Part shown: positions 25,890 through 33,584 of the stretch, piece by piece
How the letters are laid out: every line of letters starts with the position of its first letter
Numbering within the stretch: position 1 is the first letter of the stretch
Source of the DNA: Marivirga lumbricoides
GTDB lineage: Bacteria; Bacteroidota; Bacteroidia; Cytophagales; Cyclobacteriaceae
Direction: 5' to 3'
Assembly (NCBI RefSeq): GCF_014636295.1
Contig: NZ_BMEC01000001.1
Span: forward strand, 248,001-312,000
Length of the DNA: 64,000 bases
The notes under the pieces: generated by a model
Databases searched by the model: none
Told to the model about the DNA's origin: nothing
Seen by the model: only the letters and a program-made list of their open reading frames with translations
Position numbers and translations under genes: made by a program

Positions 25890-26804
25890 ATGGCGGCAAA
25901 GAAACCCAGAAAAGCATTAGGAAGAGGCTTAGGTGCTCTTTTACAAGACTCAGAAACATCAAACAAATCTTCAAATATTGAAAGAGAGTTTCCTGATGTG
26001 GAAAGTGTGTCTAATATTAATGAAATACCCATTAACCAAATTGAAGTTAACCCTTTTCAACCAAGAAGCCATTTTGACAAAGAAGCCTTAGATGAACTGG
26101 CAGATTCAATTAAAACACAAGGGATTATTCAGCCAATTACTGTCCGTAAATTAAGCGATGACAGCTACCAGTTAATTTCCGGGGAGCGAAGAACTCAGGC
26201 TTCCAAAATTGCTGGTTTAAAGACTATTCCGGCTTATATAAGATTGGCCAATGACCAGCAAATGCTGGAAATGGCTTTAATTGAAAACATTCAGCGTGAA
26301 AACCTTAATGCAATGGAAATTGCAATGAGTTACCAAAGGCTTTTAACGGAATGCGACCTTAAGCAGGAGCAGCTTGGAGAAAGAGTAGGAAAAAACAGAA
26401 CTACAGTTAATAATTACCTGCGACTTTTAAAACTTCCACCTGATATTCAGCTGGCATTAAAAGAGAAAAAGTTAAGCATGGGACATGCGCGTGCCATCAT
26501 TAATATCGAAGATGTTGATAAGCAATTGGATGTTTTCAAAAAAACAATCAATGAAGATTTATCTGTGCGTAAGGTAGAGGCATTGGTGCGTGATATAGTA
26601 ACAGGTAAAGATGCTGACAAAGAAAAAGCTCCTAAAAAGGAGATACCTTATGAAGCAAAAAATGTTCAGAACAAGTTATCTTCACACTTTGGCACCAAAG
26701 TTGGTTTAAAAATTGACGACAAAAATAAAGGGGAAATTAAAATTCCTTTTTTATCAAAAGATGATCTGAATCGAATTTTGGATCTGTTGGATGTTGATCT
26801 TTAA
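25890..26804 (+). CDS. parB: Chromosome partitioning protein ParB
   Basis: A 304-residue ParB/Spo0J protein. The N-terminal CTP-binding domain has VNPFQPRSHFDKEALDELA and the ISGERRTQASKIAG motif (C-motif GERR). The central helix-turn-helix parS-binding region includes LGERVGKNRTTVNNYLRLLK. A C-terminal dimerisation helix ends ILDLLDVDL. The short basic N-terminus KKPRKALGRGLGALL is the usual ParA-stimulating peptide. It loads on parS and spreads as a CTP clamp. I saw no parS-like palindrome in this window. The gene begins 3 bases after the parA stop. Confidence 0.97.
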   Translation: MAAKKPRKALGRGLGALLQDSETSNKSSNIEREFPDVESVSNINEIPINQIEVNPFQPRSHFDKEALDELADSIKTQGIIQPITVRKLSDDSYQLISGERRTQASKIAGLKTIPAYIRLANDQQMLEMALIENIQRENLNAMEIAMSYQRLLTECDLKQEQLGERVGKNRTTVNNYLRLLKLPPDIQLALKEKKLSMGHARAIINIEDVDKQLDVFKKTINEDLSVRKVEALVRDIVTGKDADKEKAPKKEIPYEAKNVQNKLSSHFGTKVGLKIDDKNKGEIKIPFLSKDDLNRILDLLDVDL

Positions 26805-26807
26805 TCT

Positions 26808-27416
26808 ATGCGTAATTTCTTTCTGCTATTATTTATCCTAAGTGTAAGCCAACTTAAGCTATTTGGCCAGGAAACTGCTACTGATACCTTGTTATTAGAA
26901 CAATCAGAAACAATAGTTACCTCTGAAGAAAATATAGAAACTTTTGAAACGAAAGATAAGGACCACTCCCCTCGCCTGGCTGCTTTATATTCTGCAGCGA
27001 TACCAGGCCTGGGGCAATTTTACAATGAAAAGTACTGGAAAATACCTATAGTGTATGCTTTGGGTGCATTTGCAGCCTATCAGATTAAAAACAATCATCA
27101 AAATTTTCTTTTTTATAGAAATGCTGCCTTCAAATTAGATGATCTTGATCCCACCAATAATGATGAAGTTCCAGATGTTTTAGGAACAAGTGATAATGTT
27201 AATAGGAGAACGGACTTGTACAGAAGAGATAGAGATTATTGGATCATATTAGCAGGACTGTTTTATGTTTTAAATATTGTGGATGCCACTGTTGATGCAC
27301 ATTTAAGAGAGTTTAATATTAATGAAGATTTAAGCCTGAATTTTGAGCCAACTATTCAGCGATCCAGCTTCAATGGTATGCATGCAGGCTTATCCCTCAA
27401 TTTGAAGTTCAAGTAA
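26808..27416 (+). CDS. DUF5683 domain-containing membrane protein
   Basis: A 202-residue protein with an N-terminal signal peptide (FFLLLFILSVSQLKLFGQ). The domain starts near residue 62 with LYSAAIPGLGQFYNEKYWK, the DUF5683 hallmark, followed by two hydrophobic segments (YALGAFAAYQI, IILAGLFYVLNIVDA). The C-terminus (INEDLSLNFEPTIQ..., then LSLNLKFK) looks like outer-membrane-type beta strands. Function unknown. It lies 3 bases after parB and 24 before dapB, a conserved position in Bacteroidota in my recollection. Confidence 0.88.
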   Translation: MRNFFLLLFILSVSQLKLFGQETATDTLLLEQSETIVTSEENIETFETKDKDHSPRLAALYSAAIPGLGQFYNEKYWKIPIVYALGAFAAYQIKNNHQNFLFYRNAAFKLDDLDPTNNDEVPDVLGTSDNVNRRTDLYRRDRDYWIILAGLFYVLNIVDATVDAHLREFNINEDLSLNFEPTIQRSSFNGMHAGLSLNLKFK

Positions 27417-27440
27417 TTATTGATCAGAGAATAATAAAAA

Positions 27441-28151
27441 ATGAAAATATTATTAATAGGTCACGGAAAAATGGGCAAAGCCATAGAAGCCTATGCTATT
27501 CAACGCGGCCACAGTATTGTTGCTATCATTGATGTGCAGGATTCTATTTCTTCTATTCTGACTGAACAGGCAGATGTAGCCATTGAATTTACACATCCTG
27601 ATTCAGCTTTCGAAAATATTAAGTTCTGTCTCGAAAATAACTTACCCATACTTTCAGGTACAACAGGTTGGCTAGAGAAAATGCCTGAAATCGAAAAAAT
27701 ATGTGAAGAAAATAAGGGTACGTTTCTCTACGCTTCTAACTTTAGTATTGGTGTAAATTTATTTTTCAAGGTAAATAAATTCCTGGCAAAAATAATGGAA
27801 CCACACACACAATATGCGCCTTCCATGGTAGAAGTTCACCATATACATAAAAAAGATGCTCCGAGTGGCACAGCAATTACCTTAGCTGAGGGTATTATCG
27901 AACAAAATAAGCATATTACAGGCTGGAAAAATGACAAAACATCTGAAAGCAGCCAAATGCCCATTATTTCTGAACGAATAGGTGAAATACCAGGGACTCA
28001 TAAAATAACCTATAAATCCGAAGTGGATCAGATTAGCATTGAACACGAAGCGTACAGCAGAGAGGGTTTTGTGCAAGGAGCCGTTTTAGTTGCTGAATGG
28101 TTGCCCTCTCAAAAAGGGATTGTTAAAATTGATGATTTTCTCAAATTGTAA
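27441..28151 (+). CDS. dapB: 4-hydroxy-tetrahydrodipicolinate reductase
   Basis: A 236-residue DapB, shorter than the E. coli enzyme (about 270) as usual in Bacteroidota. The NAD(P)H-binding motif GHGKMGKAI is at residues 7-15. LSGTTGW and YASNFSIGVNLF follow. The catalytic signature EVHHIHKKDAPSGTA covers residues 131-145 (H133/H134, K137/K138). It reduces 4-hydroxytetrahydrodipicolinate in the diaminopimelate/lysine pathway in the cytosol. It precedes lepB by 48 bases, with a weak hairpin in the gap. Confidence 0.96.
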   Translation: MKILLIGHGKMGKAIEAYAIQRGHSIVAIIDVQDSISSILTEQADVAIEFTHPDSAFENIKFCLENNLPILSGTTGWLEKMPEIEKICEENKGTFLYASNFSIGVNLFFKVNKFLAKIMEPHTQYAPSMVEVHHIHKKDAPSGTAITLAEGIIEQNKHITGWKNDKTSESSQMPIISERIGEIPGTHKITYKSEVDQISIEHEAYSREGFVQGAVLVAEWLPSQKGIVKIDDFLKL

Positions 28152-28159
28152 AAAACAAT

Positions 28160-28180
28160 AATCAGAATTAAGTTCTGATT
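28160..28180 (+). terminator. Weak hairpin between dapB and lepB
   Basis: AATCAGAA (28160-28167) and TTCTGATT (28173-28180) form an 8-bp stem with a 5-base loop just after dapB. No T-run follows, so it is at most an attenuator or an mRNA-processing structure. Confidence 0.35.
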
Positions 28181-28199
28181 ACTTCTAATAGATAATAAA

Positions 28200-29327
28200 A
28201 TGAAAATACCATTTTTCAATAAGAAGAAAAAGCCGGCCAAACCAAAATCCAAAACCAGGGAGTGGATTGATGCTATTGTATTTGCAGTAATTGCTGCTAC
28301 ACTTATCCGTTGGGCTACTTTAGAGGCTTTCGTAATTCCTACCCCCTCAATGGAGGGTACACTTTTAGTAGGTGATTATCTTTTTGTAAGTAAATTGCAT
28401 TACGGACCAAGAACTCCGATCACTCCCCTACAATTGCCCTTAACGCATAGAAGGTTTTATGGAACAGAGAATGTGCCTGCCTACCTTGATTGGATTCAAC
28501 TTCCTCAGTTTAGGTTTCCGGGTTTTAGTGAAGTTAAAAGAAACGATGCAGTGGTTTTTAATTATCCTGAGGAGCTTCAATATCCGCTGGATTTAAGAGA
28601 ATACTATATCAAAAGATGTGTAGGCTTACCTGGTGATACTATAAAAATCAAGAATGCAGTGCTTTATGTAAATGGAGAAAAAGCCTATGTTCCTGAAGAT
28701 ATTGAATTCAGCTATTTTATTAAAACCAAACAGACCATTAGAGACAGAGTTTTTGAAGATTACGGCATTTGGGACAAAGCGTATGAACCTGGATATGGCT
28801 ACAGAGTGCATGCCAAGCCTGATGAAATAAAAAAAATGGAGCAACTGCCTTTTGTAGAAGAAATAATTTTCTCTCCTGATTTTTCTAAAGGCAAAATTGT
28901 TACGGCAGATTCATCAGTAGTAGAACCCTCTACTTTCCCTAAAACACCTGAAACATCATGGAACAAAGATTTTTATGGTCCTGTGTTTGTGCCAAGTGAA
29001 GGACAAACTATTCCTGTAACACACGAAAATTTAGTGATGTATGGAGATGTGCTTCGCTACTATGAGCATTTAGAAGATGTGAAGATTGATAATGATCAGC
29101 TTTTTATAGATGGAAAGCAGGTAACGGAATACACCTTTAAACAAGACTACTACTTTATGATGGGTGATAACAGGCACAACTCATGGGATAGCAGGTATTG
29201 GGGTTTTGTACCATATGATCATGTAGTAGGCAAAGCTTTATTTATATGGATGAGTATGGACCCGAACAAACCATTGTTTAGCCTTGATAAAATCCGATGG
29301 AACAGATTGTTCAAGGGCATCAATTAA
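28200..29327 (+). CDS. lepB: Signal peptidase I
   Basis: A 375-residue type I signal peptidase, with one N-terminal transmembrane helix (about residues 22-42, IDAIVFAVIAATLIRWATL). The catalytic Ser is S50 in IPTPSMEGTL and the general-base Lys is K138 in YYIKRCVGLPGDT. Box E is MMGDNRHNSWDSRYWGFV. The roughly 150-residue insertion between the Lys box and box E is common for Bacteroidota LepB. It cleaves signal peptides at the outer face of the inner membrane. A strong terminator follows 40 bases after the stop, ending the parA-lepB unit. Confidence 0.96.
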   Translation: MKIPFFNKKKKPAKPKSKTREWIDAIVFAVIAATLIRWATLEAFVIPTPSMEGTLLVGDYLFVSKLHYGPRTPITPLQLPLTHRRFYGTENVPAYLDWIQLPQFRFPGFSEVKRNDAVVFNYPEELQYPLDLREYYIKRCVGLPGDTIKIKNAVLYVNGEKAYVPEDIEFSYFIKTKQTIRDRVFEDYGIWDKAYEPGYGYRVHAKPDEIKKMEQLPFVEEIIFSPDFSKGKIVTADSSVVEPSTFPKTPETSWNKDFYGPVFVPSEGQTIPVTHENLVMYGDVLRYYEHLEDVKIDNDQLFIDGKQVTEYTFKQDYYFMMGDNRHNSWDSRYWGFVPYDHVVGKALFIWMSMDPNKPLFSLDKIRWNRLFKGIN

Positions 29328-29366
29328 TATGATATTGTGAAAGAGCTTTTCTTTCACCTATACAGC

Positions 29367-29401
29367 AAAGGTGGTTTTAATAAACCACCTTTCTTTGTTT
29401 T
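29367..29401 (+). terminator. Rho-independent terminator after lepB
   Basis: Stem AAAGGTGGTTT (29367-29377) / AAACCACCTTT (29382-29392), loop TAAT, followed by CTTTGTTTT. The position, 40 bases after the lepB stop, fits the end of the parA-lepB transcript. Confidence 0.8.
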
Positions 29402-29439
29402 CGTACCTTAGTTAATTCAATTAGAAAGTAGTAAAGCTT

Positions 29440-30342
29440 ATGGCTAAAGATAATAATCCAAGCAATCAACTCAATGAAGTGATTGAAATTCAGGAAGAAA
29501 GCGAATTACTGAAATTTTTAACAGCTCGTTTTCCTCATAAAAAAAGGCCTCTTCTGAAAGCTGTTTTAAGCGGTGGACAAATTAAAGTAAATGATCAACC
29601 TACTACTCAATTTAACCAGGTACTGAAAAAAGGTGACGAAATGGTTATCAACTGGGCTAAGCCTGCCAAGAAAGTTAAGCTAAGTCATTTAAATATTATT
29701 TACGAAGATCAGCACCTTATAGTGATTGAAAAAGCAGAAGGACTTTTATCAGTTGCCTCCTTAAAAGAGAAAAAGAAAACTGCCATACAAATTCTAAAAG
29801 ATCATTTAGCAAAAGTTGACCCCAAAGCGAAGGTTTATGTAGTCCACCGATTGGAAAGAGAGGTTTCAGGAATTCTTATTTTTGCTAAATCACCTGAGGT
29901 TCAGGAAAAACTGCAGGATTCCTGGGAGAAATACGTAACCGACAGAAAGTACATTGGTGTAGTAGAAGGAAGAGTAAAAAAGGAAGCAGACACACTTCGC
30001 AATTTCCTTGTCTCCAATAAAAATAACCAGGTATTCGTTACAGACACTCCCGAAGGTGCTACGGAAACCATTACTCACTTTAAATTAATAAAGCAAAGTA
30101 ATGCCTTTAGCTTACTGGAATTTAGACTGGAGTCCGGCTTCAAGAATCAAATTAGAGTTCAAATGCAACATTACGGCCACCCTGTAACAGGTGATAAAAA
30201 ATATAACTCCAGAAAGAATCCATTGAGCAGAGTAGCTTTACATGCCAGTATGATTGAAATGAATCATCCGGTTACAGGCAAGCTTTTAAAGTTTGAATTG
30301 GTAGCACCGGCAAGCTTCAGAAACTTAGTAGCTAAAGGATAA
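29440..30342 (+). CDS. RluA-type RNA pseudouridine synthase family protein with Asp-to-Glu at the catalytic position
   Basis: A 300-residue protein with an S4-like RNA-binding region (about residues 22-75) and an RluA catalytic domain (about 85-290). The family signature, normally HRLD followed by x-x-(T/V)SG, reads HRLEREVSG here: E139, codon GAA at 29854, stands where the invariant catalytic Asp is expected. Other blocks are normal in form (IIYEDQHLIVIEKAEGLLS; ESGFKNQIRVQMQHYGHPV, then TGDKKY). It would isomerise uridine in rRNA or tRNA if active. It is preceded by the lepB terminator, so it has its own promoter. Target RNA unknown. Confidence 0.88.
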   Translation: MAKDNNPSNQLNEVIEIQEESELLKFLTARFPHKKRPLLKAVLSGGQIKVNDQPTTQFNQVLKKGDEMVINWAKPAKKVKLSHLNIIYEDQHLIVIEKAEGLLSVASLKEKKKTAIQILKDHLAKVDPKAKVYVVHRLEREVSGILIFAKSPEVQEKLQDSWEKYVTDRKYIGVVEGRVKKEADTLRNFLVSNKNNQVFVTDTPEGATETITHFKLIKQSNAFSLLEFRLESGFKNQIRVQMQHYGHPVTGDKKYNSRKNPLSRVALHASMIEMNHPVTGKLLKFELVAPASFRNLVAKG

Positions 30343-30408
30343 TTAAGTTCAGAAGATTTCTATTTCAGTGATTCACTGTTAGTAATTTGAGATTAAAAAA
30401 TTGAAAAA

Positions 30409-31338
30409 TTGAAAAAGACACTTTTAACTTCAGGCCGCTTATCAAAAGAGTTTAAAACATTCATGGATAAAGAGTTTCCTGAAATAAAATGTGTGAGAGC
30501 AGAAAGCCCTCAGGAGATAAAGGATTTGCTCCCCACAGCCAACTATGTCGGAGGGTTTAATTTCCTTAATGGCTACGAAATAGACCATATTGAATGGATT
30601 CATTCATTTGGTGCGGGTGTAGATTCATTTATGCAAATATCCATCCCTGAAAACTGTCTGCTTTCTAAAACAACCGGTAAAATGGGAATCAGAATGGGAG
30701 AATATTGCCTCACCTATATTCTGGAAGATTTAAAACAGGTCGATAAAATCCACACTAACCAACAGAAAAAGGTTTGGGATCAGTTGAAGCAGAGTAGTTT
30801 GCGACATCAGGAAGTGTATTTTCTTGGAACAGGTTATGTAGGCACAGAGATAGCCAAAATTCTTAAACCTCTTTCAAAAAAGCTCATTGGAATCAATTCC
30901 AGAGGAAATGAAAACGCGATTTTTGATCAGTCGATTGCAATTGATTCCATTAACCCGGATAGTATCACTGCAGGAAGTATTATCATCAATTCCCTTCCGC
31001 TCACTGATAAAACAGAGAAGTTAGTAAATAAAGATTTTTTGCAGCACCTTAAAAATTGCTTGTTCATCAATGTAGGGAGAGGTGGAACAGTTGACCACGA
31101 AGCCTTATTGGTAGCAATTGATCAGGGACATATTAGAAAAGCAGTATTAGATGTTTTTGAGGAAGAACCTCTAAATAAAGAATCTTCTCTATGGATACAC
31201 CCCAAATGTTTTATAACGCCACACCTGGCAGGTATAACAGACATATTCGATGTAACAGAAAGCTTTAAAATGGCCTTTGAGCAGTTGAACCATGCGGACA
31301 AAAGCAATCAATTCATTCAAAAAAAGAGGCAATATTAA
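30409..31338 (+). CDS. D-2-hydroxyacid dehydrogenase family protein
   Basis: A 309-residue NAD(P)-dependent dehydrogenase of the D-isomer 2-hydroxyacid family. The Rossmann motif is FLGTGYVGTEIAKIL (about residues 142-156). The catalytic Arg region is SLPLTDKTEKL, then INVGRGGTVDHEALLVAI. The Glu and His segments are DVFEEEPLNKES and ITPHLAG. The N-terminal catalytic half is short and divergent (IEWIHSFGAGVDSFM). The start is TTG (30409), which gives MKKTLLTSG. The specific substrate (lactate, glyoxylate, phosphoglycerate and so on) cannot be told. Confidence 0.9.
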   Translation: MKKTLLTSGRLSKEFKTFMDKEFPEIKCVRAESPQEIKDLLPTANYVGGFNFLNGYEIDHIEWIHSFGAGVDSFMQISIPENCLLSKTTGKMGIRMGEYCLTYILEDLKQVDKIHTNQQKKVWDQLKQSSLRHQEVYFLGTGYVGTEIAKILKPLSKKLIGINSRGNENAIFDQSIAIDSINPDSITAGSIIINSLPLTDKTEKLVNKDFLQHLKNCLFINVGRGGTVDHEALLVAIDQGHIRKAVLDVFEEEPLNKESSLWIHPKCFITPHLAGITDIFDVTESFKMAFEQLNHADKSNQFIQKKRQY

Positions 31339-31567
31339 TTAGGCTACTCGTGGAAAATGAAATTGAACTCAAAAACTAGATATACTAACTTTAATAAGTG
31401 TTTTTAAACTTTAAAACTAAGTATAAAAGCTCAAAAAAGAGAAATTTTATTGAATATTGAGGTTTTAATTACACTTTAAGGTAGTTTAAACAAAATTTTA
31501 TTCTCTATCTTTTTGCTACTATATAACAAGACTTGATTTCCTTCAATGGAAAACTATTCTATGTCAT

Positions 31568-31599
31568 AAAACACCCCTATAATCCCCTCAAGGGGATAG
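31568..31599. repeat. 32-base dispersed repeat, copy 2
   Basis: 31 of 32 bases are identical with copy 1 at 10893-10924, and both are in the same orientation. This copy includes CCCCTCAAGGGG, a short hairpin disturbed by the one substitution in copy 1. Confidence 0.75.
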
Positions 31600-31705
31600 C
31601 CTCACAGATGTAAGTAAGCAGAAAACTAATCAGCTTTAGCTCTATTTTCTAATATAGCAAAAGTCCTGTTATCTCATTTGAAGTTCAGTTCCAATAACTG
31701 CGATG

Positions 31706-31815
31706 ACTTGATCAAAAAGATGCAAAAAATCAAGACAAAAAGATGCTTCCACGCTACAATTCAACGCGCTCCCCGCCTTTTTGTCCACCAGCCCGCTCGG
31801 TTTTAACAAGACTTG
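31706..31815. repeat. Structured intergenic element with inverted arms GACAAAAAG/CTTTTTGTC
   Basis: A roughly 110-base block holding two CAAAAAGATGC copies 23 bases apart, a 9-bp inverted pair 34 bases apart, and a loop rich in ACGCG/CCCCGCC. I recall similar blocks scattered in intergenic DNA of other Bacteroidota (memory, not checked). It may be a REP-like mobile or RNA element. Confidence 0.5.
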
Positions 31816-31883
31816 TCCTAAACCATCGGAATATTATTTGGTTATCGAACAGTGCAGTATTTATCATGAGTAGCCTAATTATT

Positions 31884-31921
31884 AAAGGGTAATCATAAGA
31901 ATCATCTCATAATTACCCTTT
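31884..31921. terminator. Terminator-like hairpin downstream of the M48 gene
   Basis: AAAGGGTAAT (31884-31893) / ATTACCCTTT (31912-31921), a 10-bp stem with an 18-base loop. It is 11 bases after the M48 stop on the minus strand. The T-tract is poor on both strands. Confidence 0.55.
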
Positions 31922-31932
31922 AAATCCATACA

Positions 31933-32832
31933 TCAATTTCCTATTTTCAGTTGAATCTTTTTAGTCTCCTTAGTTTTAGAAGGCTCGGAAGTAGTATCTA
32001 TTGCATCCAGATTAGGGATTCGCTCATTATTCACCTTTGAGTTGCTATTATAATAATTTTTTGCCTCTGACATGTATTTGTTCAAATCCTCAATCCTGGT
32101 TGCTCCACTAGGGTGAGTAGACAAAAACTCTGGTGGTGCTCCAGATGATTTGGCCTGCATACGCTTCCAAAATTCAGGAGCTTCCTCAGGGTCATAACCT
32201 GCCATTGCCATAAAAGTAAGTCCTAACCTGTCTGCTTCTGATTCCTGCAACCTGCTAAAAGGTAAAATACCCAATACTGTGCTGCCACCAGTATAAGCTG
32301 CCATTGCTAAAGCCTGGGTTTGCTGAGGTTGTTCTCTTAACGCGATGGACAACCCTACTCCTCCTAATTGCTGCAACAACGCCTGGCTCATTCTTTCACC
32401 ACCATGGCTAGCTACGGCATGCGCCACCTCGTGGCCCATTACTACTGCAATACCGGCCTCATCCTGACAAACAGGAAGTATACCTTCATAAAATGCTACC
32501 TTACCTCCAGGCATGCACCAGGCATTTACCACATTTTCAGCTATTAAATTATATTCCCATTTAAAATCTTTTGTTAAATCCGAAAGATTATTCTGGGCCA
32601 GGTATCTCTCAACCGCTGATTGAATACGCTGTCCTACATTGCGGATCATTTGTGTCTGCTGTGTATTGTTGGAGAGCTTACTTTCTTTTAAAACATCATT
32701 GTAAGAAGAAAAGCTTGAAGCCATTAATTGACTATCCGGAACTAAGGAGAGTTGCTTCCGGTTGGTTAGCGGCACCTTGGAACAGGCAACAAAAACAAAA
32801 GTTAAAACAAGTGCATAAATAAACTTTTTCAT
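31933..32832 (-). CDS. M48 family zinc metalloprotease lipoprotein
   Basis: A 299-residue lipoprotein with signal MKKFIYALVLTFVFVAC (lipobox VFVAC, Cys17). The peptidase M48 domain has the zinc motif HEVAH at 134-138 (MGHEVAHAVASHGGERM) and the third-ligand helix ESEADRLGLTFMAMAGYDP. This matches the BepA/LoiP/YggG type of outer-membrane-anchored periplasmic proteases, which take part in envelope quality control. The C-terminal tail is basic and Ser/Thr/Lys-rich. Monocistronic. Confidence 0.92.
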   Translation of the reverse strand: MKKFIYALVLTFVFVACSKVPLTNRKQLSLVPDSQLMASSFSSYNDVLKESKLSNNTQQTQMIRNVGQRIQSAVERYLAQNNLSDLTKDFKWEYNLIAENVVNAWCMPGGKVAFYEGILPVCQDEAGIAVVMGHEVAHAVASHGGERMSQALLQQLGGVGLSIALREQPQQTQALAMAAYTGGSTVLGILPFSRLQESEADRLGLTFMAMAGYDPEEAPEFWKRMQAKSSGAPPEFLSTHPSGATRIEDLNKYMSEAKNYYNSNSKVNNERIPNLDAIDTTSEPSKTKETKKIQLKIGN

Positions 32833-32946
32833 AGAATAATCTGGTTTAAAAGTGTTCTAAATACTGTTTAAAGTATTTATCTTCATAAACTTAACATTTC
32901 TTTACTATTTTACGAGCGTTTCTATTTTTAAACTTAAAAGAAAACA

Positions 32947-32954
32947 TATTTTTG
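32947..32954 (+). promoter_or_regulatory. Possible -7 box TATTTTTG
   Basis: It matches TAnnTTTG 18 bases before the start of the FAH-family gene. The -33 element is not obvious. Confidence 0.35.
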
Positions 32955-32972
32955 CATTAAAGCCTCCAAAAA

Positions 32973-33584
32973 ATGAAGATACTTGCCATCGGTAGAAATT
33001 ATGCAGACCATATAAAAGAGCTTAATAATGAGCGGTCAGATGAGCCTGTGATATTTACAAAGCCTGATACCGCACTGCTTAAGAATAATGAACCTTTCTA
33101 CTATCCTGACTTTACAAAAGATATTCACCATGAAGTTGAAATTATTCTCAGAATATGTAAAGAAGGAAAATATATTTCGGAAGAACATGCGCATAAATAC
33201 TTTGACAAAATTGGTTTGGGAATAGATTTCACAGCACGGGATCTCCAGTCCATAGCCAAAGAGAAAGGTTTGCCCTGGGCTATTGCAAAAGGATTTAATG
33301 GCTCTGCTCCTGTTTCAGAATGGATAGATAAAGAAGAATTTAGTAATTTGAAAGATTTAAATTTTTCTTTAAAGGTAGATGGAGAATTAAGGCAAGAAGG
33401 TAACACTTCCCTCATGCTTTTTTCGTTTGACTATATTATCTCTTACTTATCCAGATTTTTTACTTTAAAAACGGGAGATATTATCTATACAGGCACACCT
33501 AAAGGAGTAGGCCCAATTGCTATAGGGAATCATTTGGAAGCATTTTTAGAACAACAAAAACTATTGGATTTTGAAATTAAATAA
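32973..33584 (+). CDS. Fumarylacetoacetate hydrolase (FAH) family protein
   Basis: A 203-residue single-domain FAH protein. The N-terminus KILAIGRNYADHIKELNNE is typical of the YcgM-like branch. HHEVEIILRI carries the metal-binding Glu residues, GIDFTARDLQSIAKEKGLPW is the catalytic region and GDIIYTGTPKGVGPI closes the domain. Members hydrolyse or decarboxylate acylpyruvates and oxaloacetate with a divalent metal; I would favour an acylpyruvase or oxaloacetate-decarboxylase-like role. The 3' end overlaps the M23 gene by 14 bases. Confidence 0.92.
   Translation: MKILAIGRNYADHIKELNNERSDEPVIFTKPDTALLKNNEPFYYPDFTKDIHHEVEIILRICKEGKYISEEHAHKYFDKIGLGIDFTARDLQSIAKEKGLPWAIAKGFNGSAPVSEWIDKEEFSNLKDLNFSLKVDGELRQEGNTSLMLFSFDYIISYLSRFFTLKTGDIIYTGTPKGVGPIAIGNHLEAFLEQQKLLDFEIK

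Larger units (their letters stand above)
31339..31932. other. Long intergenic region with dispersed repeats and a structured element
   Basis: 594 bases between the convergent dehydrogenase and M48 genes, with no ORF. It contains a 12-base direct repeat TAACAAGACTTG (31524-31535 and 31804-31815), the second copy of the 32-base repeat (31568-31599), an 11-base direct repeat CAAAAAGATGC (31713-31723 and 31736-31746), an inverted pair GACAAAAAG/CTTTTTGTC (31734-31742 and 31777-31785), and a terminator-like hairpin (31884-31921). The 31705-31815 part is more GC-rich than its surroundings. Confidence 0.7.

Noticed and set aside
24930-26804. parS site near parAB
   Set aside because: No TGTTTCACGTGAAACA-like palindrome was found in or near the operon or elsewhere in the window.
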